Source: Nitrospirota bacterium (lineage in GTDB: Bacteria; Nitrospinota_A; UBA7883). Taken from it: 64,000 nucleotides of DNA. This document shows positions 14,627 through 23,573 of this stretch, one piece after another. The translations under genes were made by a program, and so were the position numbers. The stretch is from the NCBI GenBank assembly GCA_024275315.1, contig JAJRZK010000002.1, positions 36,801 through 100,800 of the forward strand, written 5' to 3'. Position 1 is the stretch's first letter, and the number at the start of each line of letters is the position of its first letter. The notes beneath the pieces are model-generated. The model did not search any database. It was not told the DNA's origin and saw only the letters and a list, made by a program, of their open reading frames with translations.

Positions 14627-17005
14627 TTAACAACTTTGCAACATGACAAACGTAGCGCCTTCACCACCTCGCCCGGGCGACGCCGACTTGTAATCGCTTA
14701 CATACGGAGATGAGGACAAATAGTCGCGCACAGCTTCGCGCAAAGCTCCTGTTCCCTTCCCATGAATTATGAGAAGCCTGGTTTCCTGGCCGCAAAAAGC
14801 CGTATCCAGGAATTTTTCAACAGCGTCCAGCGCCGCGTCGACCCTCATACCCAAAATGTTAAGCTCCCTGGTTTCGCCACGCCCATCGAGAGTCTCTTCA
14901 TGAAACACGGTTGATTCAATTTTCTTCAAACGCGCCGGTTTCACATCATTACCGATTCCCACGACATCCTTGACGGCGACACTCATCCGGATAGACCCCA
15001 TCGTCACATTAACCTTGCCCCCCTCAGGGGCCGAATCCAAGACACCTCGCTGTTCCAGTGGAATGATATATACACGATCACCCGCCTTAAGTTTTTCCCT
15101 TGAGATTTTCTCTTCAGGTATCGCCGCATCGCGGGTCTCGGCGGCTATGGATTCGAGCTGTCCTATCGATTGTTTGATTACATCCCTGGAAGCCTCCTGC
15201 GCCTTGGCTTTTTCCAGCAAATCGTTGAGAGCGCGGCGAGTGGACAGGATATGGCCGGACAGCTTGCGTTTAGCGTTTTTCGCCATCTCGTCCCGTTGTC
15301 TTGCCAGCTCTTGGCGCGCTCTGCCGGCCTCTGCGCGCATTCTCTCGGCCTGCGCCAGGGCTTCAGCGGTTTTTCGCCTGGCCAGCTCCATTTGTGTCTG
15401 TTGATCACGCAATTCGGCCAGGACTTGCTCTATCTTCCTGTCTCCGCCAAGCAACCTGGCCTTGGCCGACGAAATAACAGCCTCGTCCATCAGAAGCTTT
15501 TCGGCCACCGCGATGGCGGAGCTTTCACCGGGAACGCCCACGATCATCCTGTACGTGGGCGCGGCCTCCTTAACGTCAAACTCCATCGACACGTTGTGGA
15601 ACATGGGCTCTGTTTGAGCGAGAGTCTTAAGCTCATGGAAATGGGTCGTCACCACCACATCCGCACCATGTTCGGTCAACCTGTCCACGACCGCCGCGGC
15701 AAGGGCGCTACCCTCTTTCGGGTCCGTATTTATCATCAGTTCGTCGAGCAGGACAAGTGATGACGCTCCCGCGTTGTTCATTATTTCGTTGATCGAAACA
15801 AGATGCCCGGAAAACGTGGACAGATCGTCTGTTATGGACTGGCTGTCTCCTATATCCGCGTATATATCCCTGTAAAACGGGATACCCGATCCCTCCTGCG
15901 CCGGTATGAAAAGCCCCATCCTGGCCATAACGGCCACAAGACCTGTGGTGGACAAAGCCACGGTTTTTCCACCGGTGTTGGGACCGGATATTATCAGGGC
16001 GCAGGCTCCCTCCGGCATAACAATATCGTTGCCAATGATGTTTTTCCCTTCAATTGTCATCACCGGATGCGCCACATTTTTCAAGCTGATCCTGGTTGTA
16101 AAACTTGGACGGACACAATTGTAATCCAACGCGAACCGCGCTCTTGCGGATATCATATCCAGCTTGCACAGGGCCTGATATACAGCTCCGATGGTTTGCG
16201 CCTCTTCCGCCACCATCGCCGTAAGGTCGGACAACAGCTTGTCTATCTCGTCGGAAAGCTCCATTTCCACTGTTCGCATCCTGTTGTTAAGCTCGACCAG
16301 GGCTTTAGGTTCTATATAAAATGTCTGGCCGGAATTAGACGAATCGTGGATTATCCCTTCCACGTGGTGTTTATGCTCGGCCTTTATCGGTAATACAAAC
16401 CGGTTGTCGCGCAAAGTGACGTAATCGTCCTGGAGCATCGGTTCAAATCGGGCGTCTTTCAATATGCCGCTGGCCTTTGCCTGTATGGAGCGTCTTAGGG
16501 AGTTCAAGGTTTTGTGGAGGCGCTCAATTCCCGGGGTCGCGTCAGCTCTGACCTGGCCGTCTTCATCGATTGATTCGACGATAAGCTCTGCCATACCATG
16601 AACGTCTGGTATATCGACCCGAATAGGATCTATTTCCACGCTGTCATTTTCTCCGATAATGACGGCGAGCCTCGCTCCTGTTTTAAGCACTGGAACAAGG
16701 AGCCGGAGATCGGCTCCGCTAAGGGTTACGGCTTTTACGGCCTGTCGCAAAAGCCTGGTCACGTCTTCGCACGGTTCTATGTCAAAATCCGGCCTCGCCT
16801 CCATCAACGCCAGCATGGCGGCGGTTTCGTCGAGCCACTGTTCGGCCGTTTTCCTGTCCTGGGCCATTGACCTCGCGACGGACACCGTTTTCCCACCCGG
16901 AGTGTTGGCGCGGGAAGCCACCGCTTTTTCCACATCGTGTATACCCAGGGCCGCTAATGAGCGGTCACGAACCTTGCTGTCCACCATTTTCGCGTTTGTC
17001 GTCAT
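14627..17005 (-). CDS. mutS2: MutS2 family endonuclease / ribosome-collision factor
   Basis: A 792-residue MutS2. The core has the MutS ATPase with Walker A SGPNTGGKT and a Walker B-like LVLLDELM. A coiled-coil insert follows (QTQMELARRKTAEALAQAERMRAEAGRARQ), and a C-terminal Smr nuclease domain closes the protein (ELNILGMRVDAAL ... LLIIHGKGTGALREAV). MutS2 suppresses recombination or splits collided ribosomes, depending on the species. Start at ATG 17005; an alternative ATG lies six codons in. The start overlaps the end of a small membrane-protein frame by 41 nt. Confidence 0.93.
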   Translation of the reverse strand: MTTNAKMVDSKVRDRSLAALGIHDVEKAVASRANTPGGKTVSVARSMAQDRKTAEQWLDETAAMLALMEARPDFDIEPCEDVTRLLRQAVKAVTLSGADLRLLVPVLKTGARLAVIIGENDSVEIDPIRVDIPDVHGMAELIVESIDEDGQVRADATPGIERLHKTLNSLRRSIQAKASGILKDARFEPMLQDDYVTLRDNRFVLPIKAEHKHHVEGIIHDSSNSGQTFYIEPKALVELNNRMRTVEMELSDEIDKLLSDLTAMVAEEAQTIGAVYQALCKLDMISARARFALDYNCVRPSFTTRISLKNVAHPVMTIEGKNIIGNDIVMPEGACALIISGPNTGGKTVALSTTGLVAVMARMGLFIPAQEGSGIPFYRDIYADIGDSQSITDDLSTFSGHLVSINEIMNNAGASSLVLLDELMINTDPKEGSALAAAVVDRLTEHGADVVVTTHFHELKTLAQTEPMFHNVSMEFDVKEAAPTYRMIVGVPGESSAIAVAEKLLMDEAVISSAKARLLGGDRKIEQVLAELRDQQTQMELARRKTAEALAQAERMRAEAGRARQELARQRDEMAKNAKRKLSGHILSTRRALNDLLEKAKAQEASRDVIKQSIGQLESIAAETRDAAIPEEKISREKLKAGDRVYIIPLEQRGVLDSAPEGGKVNVTMGSIRMSVAVKDVVGIGNDVKPARLKKIESTVFHEETLDGRGETRELNILGMRVDAALDAVEKFLDTAFCGQETRLLIIHGKGTGALREAVRDYLSSSPYVSDYKSASPGRGGEGATFVMLQSC

Positions 17006-17150
17006 TTTCCAATCTTGCCCTTCGCCTGGCTTGGGCGATCTTTTTTCTGCGTTGTCTTTGCCCCCAGGCGAGCCAATTGAACCAGCGGGTCAGTATCATG
17101 GCGAGAACCAGCCCCAGGACAAGATATATCAGAGTCAGGTATTGTTCCAT
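16965..17150 (-). CDS. Small single-pass membrane protein (hypothetical)
   Basis: A 61-residue frame with one N-terminal transmembrane helix (YLTLIYLVLGLVLAMILTRWF) and a strongly basic cytoplasmic tail (GQRQRRKKIAQARRRARLEN). This is a plausible composition for a real small protein. It precedes mutS2 on the same strand and overlaps its start by 41 nt. The ribosome site is weak (GGTAAG). I do not recognise a family. Confidence 0.45.
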   Translation of the reverse strand: MEQYLTLIYLVLGLVLAMILTRWFNWLAWGQRQRRKKIAQARRRARLENDDKRENGGQQGS

Positions 17151-17296
17151 AAGTGTTATGACTTACCGGATCAGTCCGGCAAAAACTTGTATGAGATATT
17201 ATATGATTATTCCGGTTTCAAGGATAATACTCTGATTCGCAGGGGTTGATCCGGACAATGAATGGATAGTCCAGAAGTGGCGTGTCGTCAACCGGG

Positions 17297-18586
17297 TTAT
17301 ATTTTCAGTTCCTTGTTTATCCCGCTGTCAGGTTTTCTGGGTTCCCTGATCAGGTATACCTTTCCCCTGTCCACCAACACCTCCGCCGGTGACGTGTGGG
17401 AAAGAAAATAAATCATTCCGGCTGTATAACCGTAAGCTCCGGAATTGAATATGCCCAATATATCGCCAATTCCAGGTTCTGCCAACAATACTTTCCTGGA
17501 ATACTGGTCCGGTGTGGCGCACAACGGGCCTGCGACTATGTATTTACGTTTCCTGACAGCTGTCATCTTGTTGACAACCGCCGTGGGATAATTTTTGTTC
17601 AGCGCTATCGGGATCAGAGCGTGATGTATTCCTCCGTTCGTAATTACATAGCGAGTATTGCCGGAGGTTTTAAGGTCGGTCACTTCACTCAGATAAACAC
17701 CCGACGGACCGACAAGATACCTACCAGGCTCCATCAATATTTTTACTTTTCCCTGTCCGTTGATCTTTTCCAGTTCGGCTTTGATTTTTTCCAGTGTTTT
17801 ACCGACACGGTTTAAATCCAGCTCCGGCTCGCCTTCCTGGTAGGGGATACCGAGCCCGCCACCGAAATTCAGCGTTTTCAGGTTGAAACCTTTCTTTACG
17901 GAAAACCCGATGGCCCACCTGGCAAAAGCTTTATAAGCCGATGTCAGAGCTTTCGCCGCAATAAACTGTGTCCCTGCAAAACAATGAAACCCGGTTAATT
18001 CAACCCGTGAGTCACTCATGGCTTTTTCAAACAGACAGTCGACATATTTTTCATCAACCCCAAACTTCCTGGAGCCGCCCACCATCACTTCACCACCGGT
18101 TTGTAAGCCAAAATCAAGATTCACCCGCAAGGCTATCCGTTGTGGTTTGCGCCGGTAACTCAGGAGACCAGAAACGTTTATAACCCGGTCAAGCTCCGTT
18201 TCCGATTCTATGTTGATCGAGCCGATGGAGTTTTTAACGGCCAGCTCTATTTCATCAACCCCCTTTCCCGGACCGGCGAAAATGATCTTGGACGGGGCGA
18301 ATCCCGCTTCCAGCGCCATCGAAAGCTCAGCGGCGGAGGCGACTTCCGCTCCGGACCCCGCACGGCGAAATACGTTTGCCACGGACCGGTTGGGGTTTGC
18401 CTTTACCGAATAATATATTTGCACCCCGTCGGGAATGGACGATTTCAAGGCTGCGTATTGCTGACGCATCACTCCTGCGTCATACACGTAAGCTGGGGTT
18501 CCGACGGCCTCAACAATTTTATCGACAGGAGCGCCGCCAACCAGCAACAGTCCTTTTCTGGCTTTAAACCTGGATATTATATCCAT
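17297..18586 (-). CDS. PLP-dependent decarboxylase of the LysA fold (exosortase A-associated subtype)
   Basis: A 429-residue fold-type III decarboxylase: PLP lysine in YYSVKANPN, glycine loop NFGGGLGIPYQ and EPGRYLV for phosphate binding. Two active-site motifs differ from true diaminopimelate decarboxylase: CESGD is replaced by CATPD (in GPLCATPD), and the C-terminal SYN-x-R region by YFLSHTSPAEVLV. The latter form is typical of the PLP decarboxylase found with exosortase A and exopolysaccharide loci. Its substrate is unknown and may not be meso-DAP. It sits downstream of ftsZ and the DUF484 gene with 9 nt spacing, so co-expression is likely. lysA is the alternative call. Confidence 0.75.
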   Translation of the reverse strand: MDIISRFKARKGLLLVGGAPVDKIVEAVGTPAYVYDAGVMRQQYAALKSSIPDGVQIYYSVKANPNRSVANVFRRAGSGAEVASAAELSMALEAGFAPSKIIFAGPGKGVDEIELAVKNSIGSINIESETELDRVINVSGLLSYRRKPQRIALRVNLDFGLQTGGEVMVGGSRKFGVDEKYVDCLFEKAMSDSRVELTGFHCFAGTQFIAAKALTSAYKAFARWAIGFSVKKGFNLKTLNFGGGLGIPYQEGEPELDLNRVGKTLEKIKAELEKINGQGKVKILMEPGRYLVGPSGVYLSEVTDLKTSGNTRYVITNGGIHHALIPIALNKNYPTAVVNKMTAVRKRKYIVAGPLCATPDQYSRKVLLAEPGIGDILGIFNSGAYGYTAGMIYFLSHTSPAEVLVDRGKVYLIREPRKPDSGINKELKI

Positions 18587-18595
18587 ACCACGAAA

Positions 18596-19237
18596 CTAGT
18601 TTCCATCGGTCACGTTTTGCCGTGACTGTCTTAGCGCGAGAAACAGCTCTACTTTCAGCACTATCAGTCTTGTCATGCGCTTTAGAAATCTCGATCCGTA
18701 GCCTTCCATGAAACGTGACGGCGCCTGGCTTCCAAACGCAATTGCTCCGAAAAGGCGGCCTTCGAACGCCATGGGCGTTATAGCTTCGGAACGGACCCGT
18801 CTGCTTTTGCCGTTGGGAAAAAACCGTTCCGTTCCAGAACGCAGATTGCCACGTAGCACCGGTTCATCTTTATCGGTAAAACAACTCGACAGATCCTCCG
18901 GGTCCAGGAATATGACGTGATCCGACTCCAGGTATACGCTTTTGTCTGTCTTCTTGTAATCAGCCGGATAAAACTCCAGCATCTCCGGCTCCAGACACAC
19001 GGTTATCAACTCTATCTTGAAAATCCTGCGTCCCTGTATCAATATGGTATCGAACATTTCCTTGAACGTTGGAGCGGCGAAAATAAGTTTTTCAACCTCG
19101 TCCATGCGCTCCTGAATTTCTTCGTTATCCGTAGAACAGCTAACCACACGTTGCAGGTTTTTTCGCAACAGCGAGTTGTGCTGGCGAAGCTGGATGTTGG
19201 TCATTTTAACCGCCCTGGAGGCGAGCTCTTTTCTCAT
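18596..19237 (-). CDS. DUF484 family protein (GAF-like)
   Basis: A 213-residue protein of the DUF484 family. The N-terminal 60 residues are a coiled coil (NIQLRQHNSLLRKNLQRVVSCS); a GAF-like domain follows, with ERFFPNGKSRRVRSEAITPM and GRLFGAIAFGSQAPSRF typical of DUF484. The family has no assigned reaction. In gammaproteobacteria DUF484 lies between dapF and xerC; here it lies between ftsZ and a LysA-fold decarboxylase. It is separated from ftsZ by 15 nt and probably belongs to the tail of the dcw transcript. Confidence 0.8.
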   Translation of the reverse strand: MRKELASRAVKMTNIQLRQHNSLLRKNLQRVVSCSTDNEEIQERMDEVEKLIFAAPTFKEMFDTILIQGRRIFKIELITVCLEPEMLEFYPADYKKTDKSVYLESDHVIFLDPEDLSSCFTDKDEPVLRGNLRSGTERFFPNGKSRRVRSEAITPMAFEGRLFGAIAFGSQAPSRFMEGYGSRFLKRMTRLIVLKVELFLALRQSRQNVTDGN

Positions 19238-19252
19238 GGTACCCGCCCCCGG

Positions 19253-20506
19253 TCAATCGACGTGCCTGCGAATGAATGTTGGTATATCCAGGTCCTCGTC
19301 AAAACCGGTTGTGTCCATACGCACCGATCTCAGGTTCGGGCGGTTGGGCTTGGTCTCTGTTTTGTGGAACTTGGGCTGATCCAAAGCGTCATCCGCGCTA
19401 TTGAGACGTTCCTTGACGATCGTCTTGATCTTGTCCCGCCGGCCCGGATCCATCTTCATCTCATTTCGGCGGAAGTCGTCGGCGCGCTGAATCTCCCTTG
19501 CGCTTTTAAACCCGGTCGCTATGACGGTGACCGTCACGGTGTCTTTTTTGCTCTCGTCGATTACGGTTCCAAATATCACTTCTGCGTCCTCATCCGCGGA
19601 TTCTGTTATCAGAGAGGCCGCTTCGTCTATTTCGAACAGCGACAGATCAGATCCGCCGGTTATGTTTATGAGAATACCTTTGGCTCCTTCTATGGATGAG
19701 TCTTCCAGCAGAGGACTGTTTATCGCCGCGTGAGCCGCTTCTACCGCCCGATCATCTCCTACGCCCACTCCTGTGCCCATCAGAGCCATTCCCCTGGCGC
19801 TCATAATGGTTTGGACATCGGCGAAATCCAGGTTGACCATGCCGCCAACGGTAATCAGTTCCGAGATACCTTTCACCGCCTTGCACAATATGCCGTCCGC
19901 GATGGCGAACGCCTCCGTCGCCGGCATCTTTTTCGCCACAAAGCTCAGAAGCTGCTGGTTTGGAATCGTAATCAGCGTATCGACGTTCTTGCGAAACTCC
20001 ATCAACCCTTCTTCGGCGAACTGGGCGCGTCGCCTCCCTTCAAAGCCGAAAGGCTTGGTTACGACGCCAACGGTCAACGCGCCCATTTCCTTGGCGATCG
20101 AAGCGATGACAGGGGCGGCCCCGGTGCCGGTTCCACCTCCCATCCCCGCTGTGATAAACACCATGTCGGAGCCGTCCAGCAGGGCATGGATGGATTCGTG
20201 GTCTTCCTCGGCCGCCGCCCGGCCCACCTTCGGCCTGCCTCCGGCGCCTAATCCTTTGGTGATCTGCTTGCCAATCTGTAGCCGGTTTGGAACAGGCGAG
20301 CTTTTCAGAGCCTGGGCGTCCGTGTTGGCGACGATGAACTCCACGCCGGTAACGCCTTCTCTGAACATGGTAGCGACTGCGTTCCCGCCACCACCACCTG
20401 CCCCTATGACCTTTATGGTTGCCATATAGCTTTTTTGATCGTCTTCGTCGGTGTAATCAAAATACACCTGACCTTCATCCTGGTCTATGAAATCAGAGTC
20501 ATGCAT
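19253..20506 (-). CDS. ftsZ: Cell division protein FtsZ
   Basis: A 417-residue tubulin-like GTPase that forms the cytokinetic ring. The GTP-binding signature GMGGGTGTGAAP and the N-terminal IKVIGAGGGGGNAV are intact, and the T7 loop is present (NLDFADVQTIM). About 75 residues of variable linker lead to the C-terminal conserved peptide DIPTFIRR, the binding site for FtsA and ZipA-like partners. It is the last canonical gene of the dcw cluster, 53 nt after ftsA. Confidence 0.98.
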   Translation of the reverse strand: MHDSDFIDQDEGQVYFDYTDEDDQKSYMATIKVIGAGGGGGNAVATMFREGVTGVEFIVANTDAQALKSSPVPNRLQIGKQITKGLGAGGRPKVGRAAAEEDHESIHALLDGSDMVFITAGMGGGTGTGAAPVIASIAKEMGALTVGVVTKPFGFEGRRRAQFAEEGLMEFRKNVDTLITIPNQQLLSFVAKKMPATEAFAIADGILCKAVKGISELITVGGMVNLDFADVQTIMSARGMALMGTGVGVGDDRAVEAAHAAINSPLLEDSSIEGAKGILINITGGSDLSLFEIDEAASLITESADEDAEVIFGTVIDESKKDTVTVTVIATGFKSAREIQRADDFRRNEMKMDPGRRDKIKTIVKERLNSADDALDQPKFHKTETKPNRPNLRSVRMDTTGFDEDLDIPTFIRRHVD

Positions 20507-20559
20507 TTTCCATCTCCCCTATGTATATGTCTAAAACATTTTCCTTTTGTTATTGTTCG

Positions 20560-21795
20560 TTAGAAAAACTCGGTCACCCACTCTTTCATCCTGGATAAAA
20601 CCCTGTCGAACATGTTTCTTCCTCGCAGTCTGTGTCTCTTTCCGGACAGGTGGTCGTTGTATCCGTAAAGAACCAGCCCCACCGCCGTGGCGTAAAGCGG
20701 GCTTTTAATCAAATCCACCAACCCTCCAACCCCCTTGGGCACACCGCGCCTTATAGGGATCTCAAAAACAGCCTCGGCCATCTCCGGCATTCCCTCCATA
20801 ATGGAAGCACCGCCAGTCAACACCAGGCCGGAGGCTATTTTCTTGTTCTCGATAAACCCGTTCAACTCAAACTCCTGCTTTATCAAAGCAAATATCTCCG
20901 CTACCCGCGGTTCTATAATGTCCGCCAGAACCCTGCGCGAAAGTTGACGAGGTTCGCGCCCTCCGACGCCGGGCACTTCAATTACTTCATTCTCGGCCAC
21001 CATGGCGGTCGTGGCGCATCCATACATTCTTTTGATTTTTTCCGCTTCATGGTTCGGAGTTCTCAATCCAATCGCCACATCAGACGTTAAATGGTTTCCC
21101 CCAATCGCCACAACCGATGTGGTTTTTATCGATCCGTTCATGAAAATGGCGATGTCGCAGGTGCCTCCCCCCATATCAATCAACCCCACGCCAAGCTCTT
21201 TTTCATCGTCATCGAGCACCGCTTGGGCCGAGGCAAGCTGTTCTACGGCAATATCGTTAACTTCCAGGCCGGCCCTGTTTACCGATCGGATGATATTCTG
21301 GGCAGAAGTGACGGCGCCGGTGATGATATGCACTTTCGCTTCCAGCCTGACTCCGTTCATCCCGACTGGTTTTAATATCCCGTCCTGGTCGTCTACTATG
21401 AATTCCTGTTCGAGTGTGTGGATCACCTCCCTGTCCATGGGAATATTCACCGCCTTGGCCTGTTCTATGACTCGCTCCACATCTTGATCTGTAACTTCAG
21501 AACTTTTTACGGCGACCACACCGTGGCTGTTAAACCCCTTGATATGCCCTCCTGCGATACCGACATACACCGATTCTATTTCCATTCCGGCCATCAGTTC
21601 GGCCTCTTCCACCGCGTGTTTTATCGACTCTACGGTAGCTTCAATGTTAACGACCACACCTTTGCGCAAACCTCGTGACGGATGGGTTCCAAGACCTATT
21701 ATCTCTATGTTGTCTTCACGAACCTCCGATACAACACAGCATATTTTGGTTGTTCCAATATCCAGTCCGACAATAATCTGCTTATCCTTAGCCAT
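20560..21795 (-). CDS. ftsA: Cell division protein FtsA
   Basis: A 411-residue actin-like ATPase that tethers FtsZ to the membrane. The phosphate-1 motif GLDIGTTKICCVV, the 1C subdomain (VYVGIAGGHI), the GVGLIDMGGGTCDI motif and LVLTGGASIMEGM are visible. The C-terminus ends in an amphipathic membrane-targeting helix (MFDRVLSRMKEWVTEFF). Start at ATG 21795 with AGGG upstream. The start codon overlaps the ftsQ stop by 8 nt. Confidence 0.97.
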   Translation of the reverse strand: MAKDKQIIVGLDIGTTKICCVVSEVREDNIEIIGLGTHPSRGLRKGVVVNIEATVESIKHAVEEAELMAGMEIESVYVGIAGGHIKGFNSHGVVAVKSSEVTDQDVERVIEQAKAVNIPMDREVIHTLEQEFIVDDQDGILKPVGMNGVRLEAKVHIITGAVTSAQNIIRSVNRAGLEVNDIAVEQLASAQAVLDDDEKELGVGLIDMGGGTCDIAIFMNGSIKTTSVVAIGGNHLTSDVAIGLRTPNHEAEKIKRMYGCATTAMVAENEVIEVPGVGGREPRQLSRRVLADIIEPRVAEIFALIKQEFELNGFIENKKIASGLVLTGGASIMEGMPEMAEAVFEIPIRRGVPKGVGGLVDLIKSPLYATAVGLVLYGYNDHLSGKRHRLRGRNMFDRVLSRMKEWVTEFF

Positions 21796-22645
21796 GAGCC
21801 CTGCCCTTATCATCCGAAATAGTCGTTTTGTATTTGACAATCACTTTGTCGGAAAAAGTTAAATCTATTGATTCCACGGAACCCTCCTTCCCCCGAATAA
21901 TATAATCCACGGTGCGCAGCCTCTCGGCCTCATCTGTCCACACCCGCTTCGGGGCGAACACAGATACGTCAGAACCGGCGAACCGCAATTCGACACGACC
22001 GCTTTCGGACATGTCTATCTTTGCAAGTGCGCTTCGACCAAACAGCATGTACCCTGACAATCTTTGAATCGCCAATATCCCTCCTTCTATCAGGCGGGTA
22101 TCAATCCTGGCTCCCGGTTTCAATTCCGACACGCTGGTGTTTATTCCATAAATGACTGGAAACGGGTTTTTTTCGGCGTCCCCGAAATCTTTCAATAAAT
22201 ATCCATACTCATCCACGAGCCACAGCCGCCCCGCCATAACCGTGGCCACCGGTGTCCGTTCTGTTACGGCCACCACCAGGCTTGAGGGTAACTGTCTGTG
22301 AAGCTTTACAGAGGAGATCCAGGGCAGGGATTCCAACCGTTTTCCGGCTTGCCGTATGTCAAACTCGAATATGTTCTCGCCCCGAGCATCTCCAAGCGTT
22401 TTTTCTATTTCAGATTTGCTTACAATTCTGTTTCCGGTTATTTCGATCCGCTCGATTTGAAAATATCCGTACGTGATCGAGGTTTCGTATATAAATTTAA
22501 CCGTTATCGCAAGAGAAACAGCAAAAACCGCCATTAGTGTTATCTTTCCCGCAATGAGCAACGGCGCGGCCAGACGCTCTTTTGTTTTCTTGTGTTCGGC
22601 GTTGTTTCTATTACGCCGACCTGGCCTTGTCTTAATTTTTATCAT
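21788..22645 (-). CDS. ftsQ: Cell division protein FtsQ
   Basis: A 285-residue bitopic membrane protein: a basic N-terminus, one transmembrane helix (ITLMAVFAVSLAITVKFI), then the POTRA domain (FQIERIEITGNRIVSKSEIEKTLG) and a beta domain (WISSVKLHRQLPSSLVVAVTERTPVA). It links early and late divisome proteins. Start at ATG 22645, overlapping the ddl stop by 14 nt; the frame stays open further upstream through ddl sequence. Confidence 0.92.
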   Translation of the reverse strand: MIKIKTRPGRRNRNNAEHKKTKERLAAPLLIAGKITLMAVFAVSLAITVKFIYETSITYGYFQIERIEITGNRIVSKSEIEKTLGDARGENIFEFDIRQAGKRLESLPWISSVKLHRQLPSSLVVAVTERTPVATVMAGRLWLVDEYGYLLKDFGDAEKNPFPVIYGINTSVSELKPGARIDTRLIEGGILAIQRLSGYMLFGRSALAKIDMSESGRVELRFAGSDVSVFAPKRVWTDEAERLRTVDYIIRGKEGSVESIDLTFSDKVIVKYKTTISDDKGRAHG

Positions 22646-23573
22646 GTTCGATCGCATCTTCCAGCATTGCCAACACCAGGTCATCAAAGGATATACCCAC
22701 GGCGCCCGCCGCTTTTGGCAACAGGCTTGTCTCTGTCATTCCTGGAATGGTGTTGAGCTCTATGAACCAGACAGTTCCGGACCTGTCCACAATAAGCTCC
22801 GACCTGGACGCCCCCCTACACCGAAGCGCTTCGTGCATCCGCTTTGTTATCTGTTCGGCCTGTTCCAGCGTTTGCTTGTACAGCCTGGCGGGGATGTGAT
22901 AAATTGTTTCCCCTGGCGTATATTTGCTCTTGTAATCATAAAACCCTTGCGCCGCTTCAATCTCGATTGCAGGGAGGGTCTGGCGGCCCACTATACCTAC
23001 AGTAATTAAAGTTCCATCTATATAATCTTCTACCAGGGCTTCGTCATCGTTGGTAAAAACCGCCTCGATGGCGGGTATGATTTCATTTTCCCGAGCGCAT
23101 ATCGACACGTTAAGCGAGGAACCTCCGTTCGCAGGCTTAACGACCACGGGAGTTTTCAAATCCGTTTTTTCAGGATCGAAGTTGCGTCTGAAATATACCC
23201 GGCCGGCGGGGGTCGTTATCCCCTCGGATTTGCATATCAGTTTCGTAAGTGTTTTGCTCATGGCCATTGCGCTTGAAGCCACCCCCGACCCTGTGTATGG
23301 CACACCGGCTATTTCGAGAGCTCCCTGCACGCACCCGTCTTCTCCATACTTTCCATGTAACGCCAAAACGGCCACATCCAGATCATCTGATGTCATGCGA
23401 CTGAGTGCATGCGCCCCAAAATCGATCTTAGCAGCCTTGATTCCCATACGTGCAAGAGAGTCGATTATCGCCTGACCGGTGGCAAGGCTCACCTCCCTTT
23501 CGTTGGATACACCTCCCATAAAAACGGCTATCCTTTTTTCTCTTAAAATTTCCTTGAGCTTTTGCTTATCCAT
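22632..23573 (-). CDS. ddl: D-alanine--D-alanine ligase
   Basis: A 313-residue ATP-grasp ligase that makes the D-Ala-D-Ala dipeptide of peptidoglycan. The opening IAVFMGGVSNEREVSLATG, the LHGKYGEDG loop, PVVVKPANGGSSLNVS (ATP binding) and IELNTIPGMTETSLLP (metal binding) are all present. Start at ATG 23573, overlapping the murB stop by 8 nt. Confidence 0.97.
   Translation of the reverse strand: MDKQKLKEILREKRIAVFMGGVSNEREVSLATGQAIIDSLARMGIKAAKIDFGAHALSRMTSDDLDVAVLALHGKYGEDGCVQGALEIAGVPYTGSGVASSAMAMSKTLTKLICKSEGITTPAGRVYFRRNFDPEKTDLKTPVVVKPANGGSSLNVSICARENEIIPAIEAVFTNDDEALVEDYIDGTLITVGIVGRQTLPAIEIEAAQGFYDYKSKYTPGETIYHIPARLYKQTLEQAEQITKRMHEALRCRGASRSELIVDRSGTVWFIELNTIPGMTETSLLPKAAGAVGISFDDLVLAMLEDAIEHDKN

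Noticed and set aside
14293..14646. 117-codon plus-strand frame
   Set aside because: It runs through tRNA-Sec and has no domain or convincing start.
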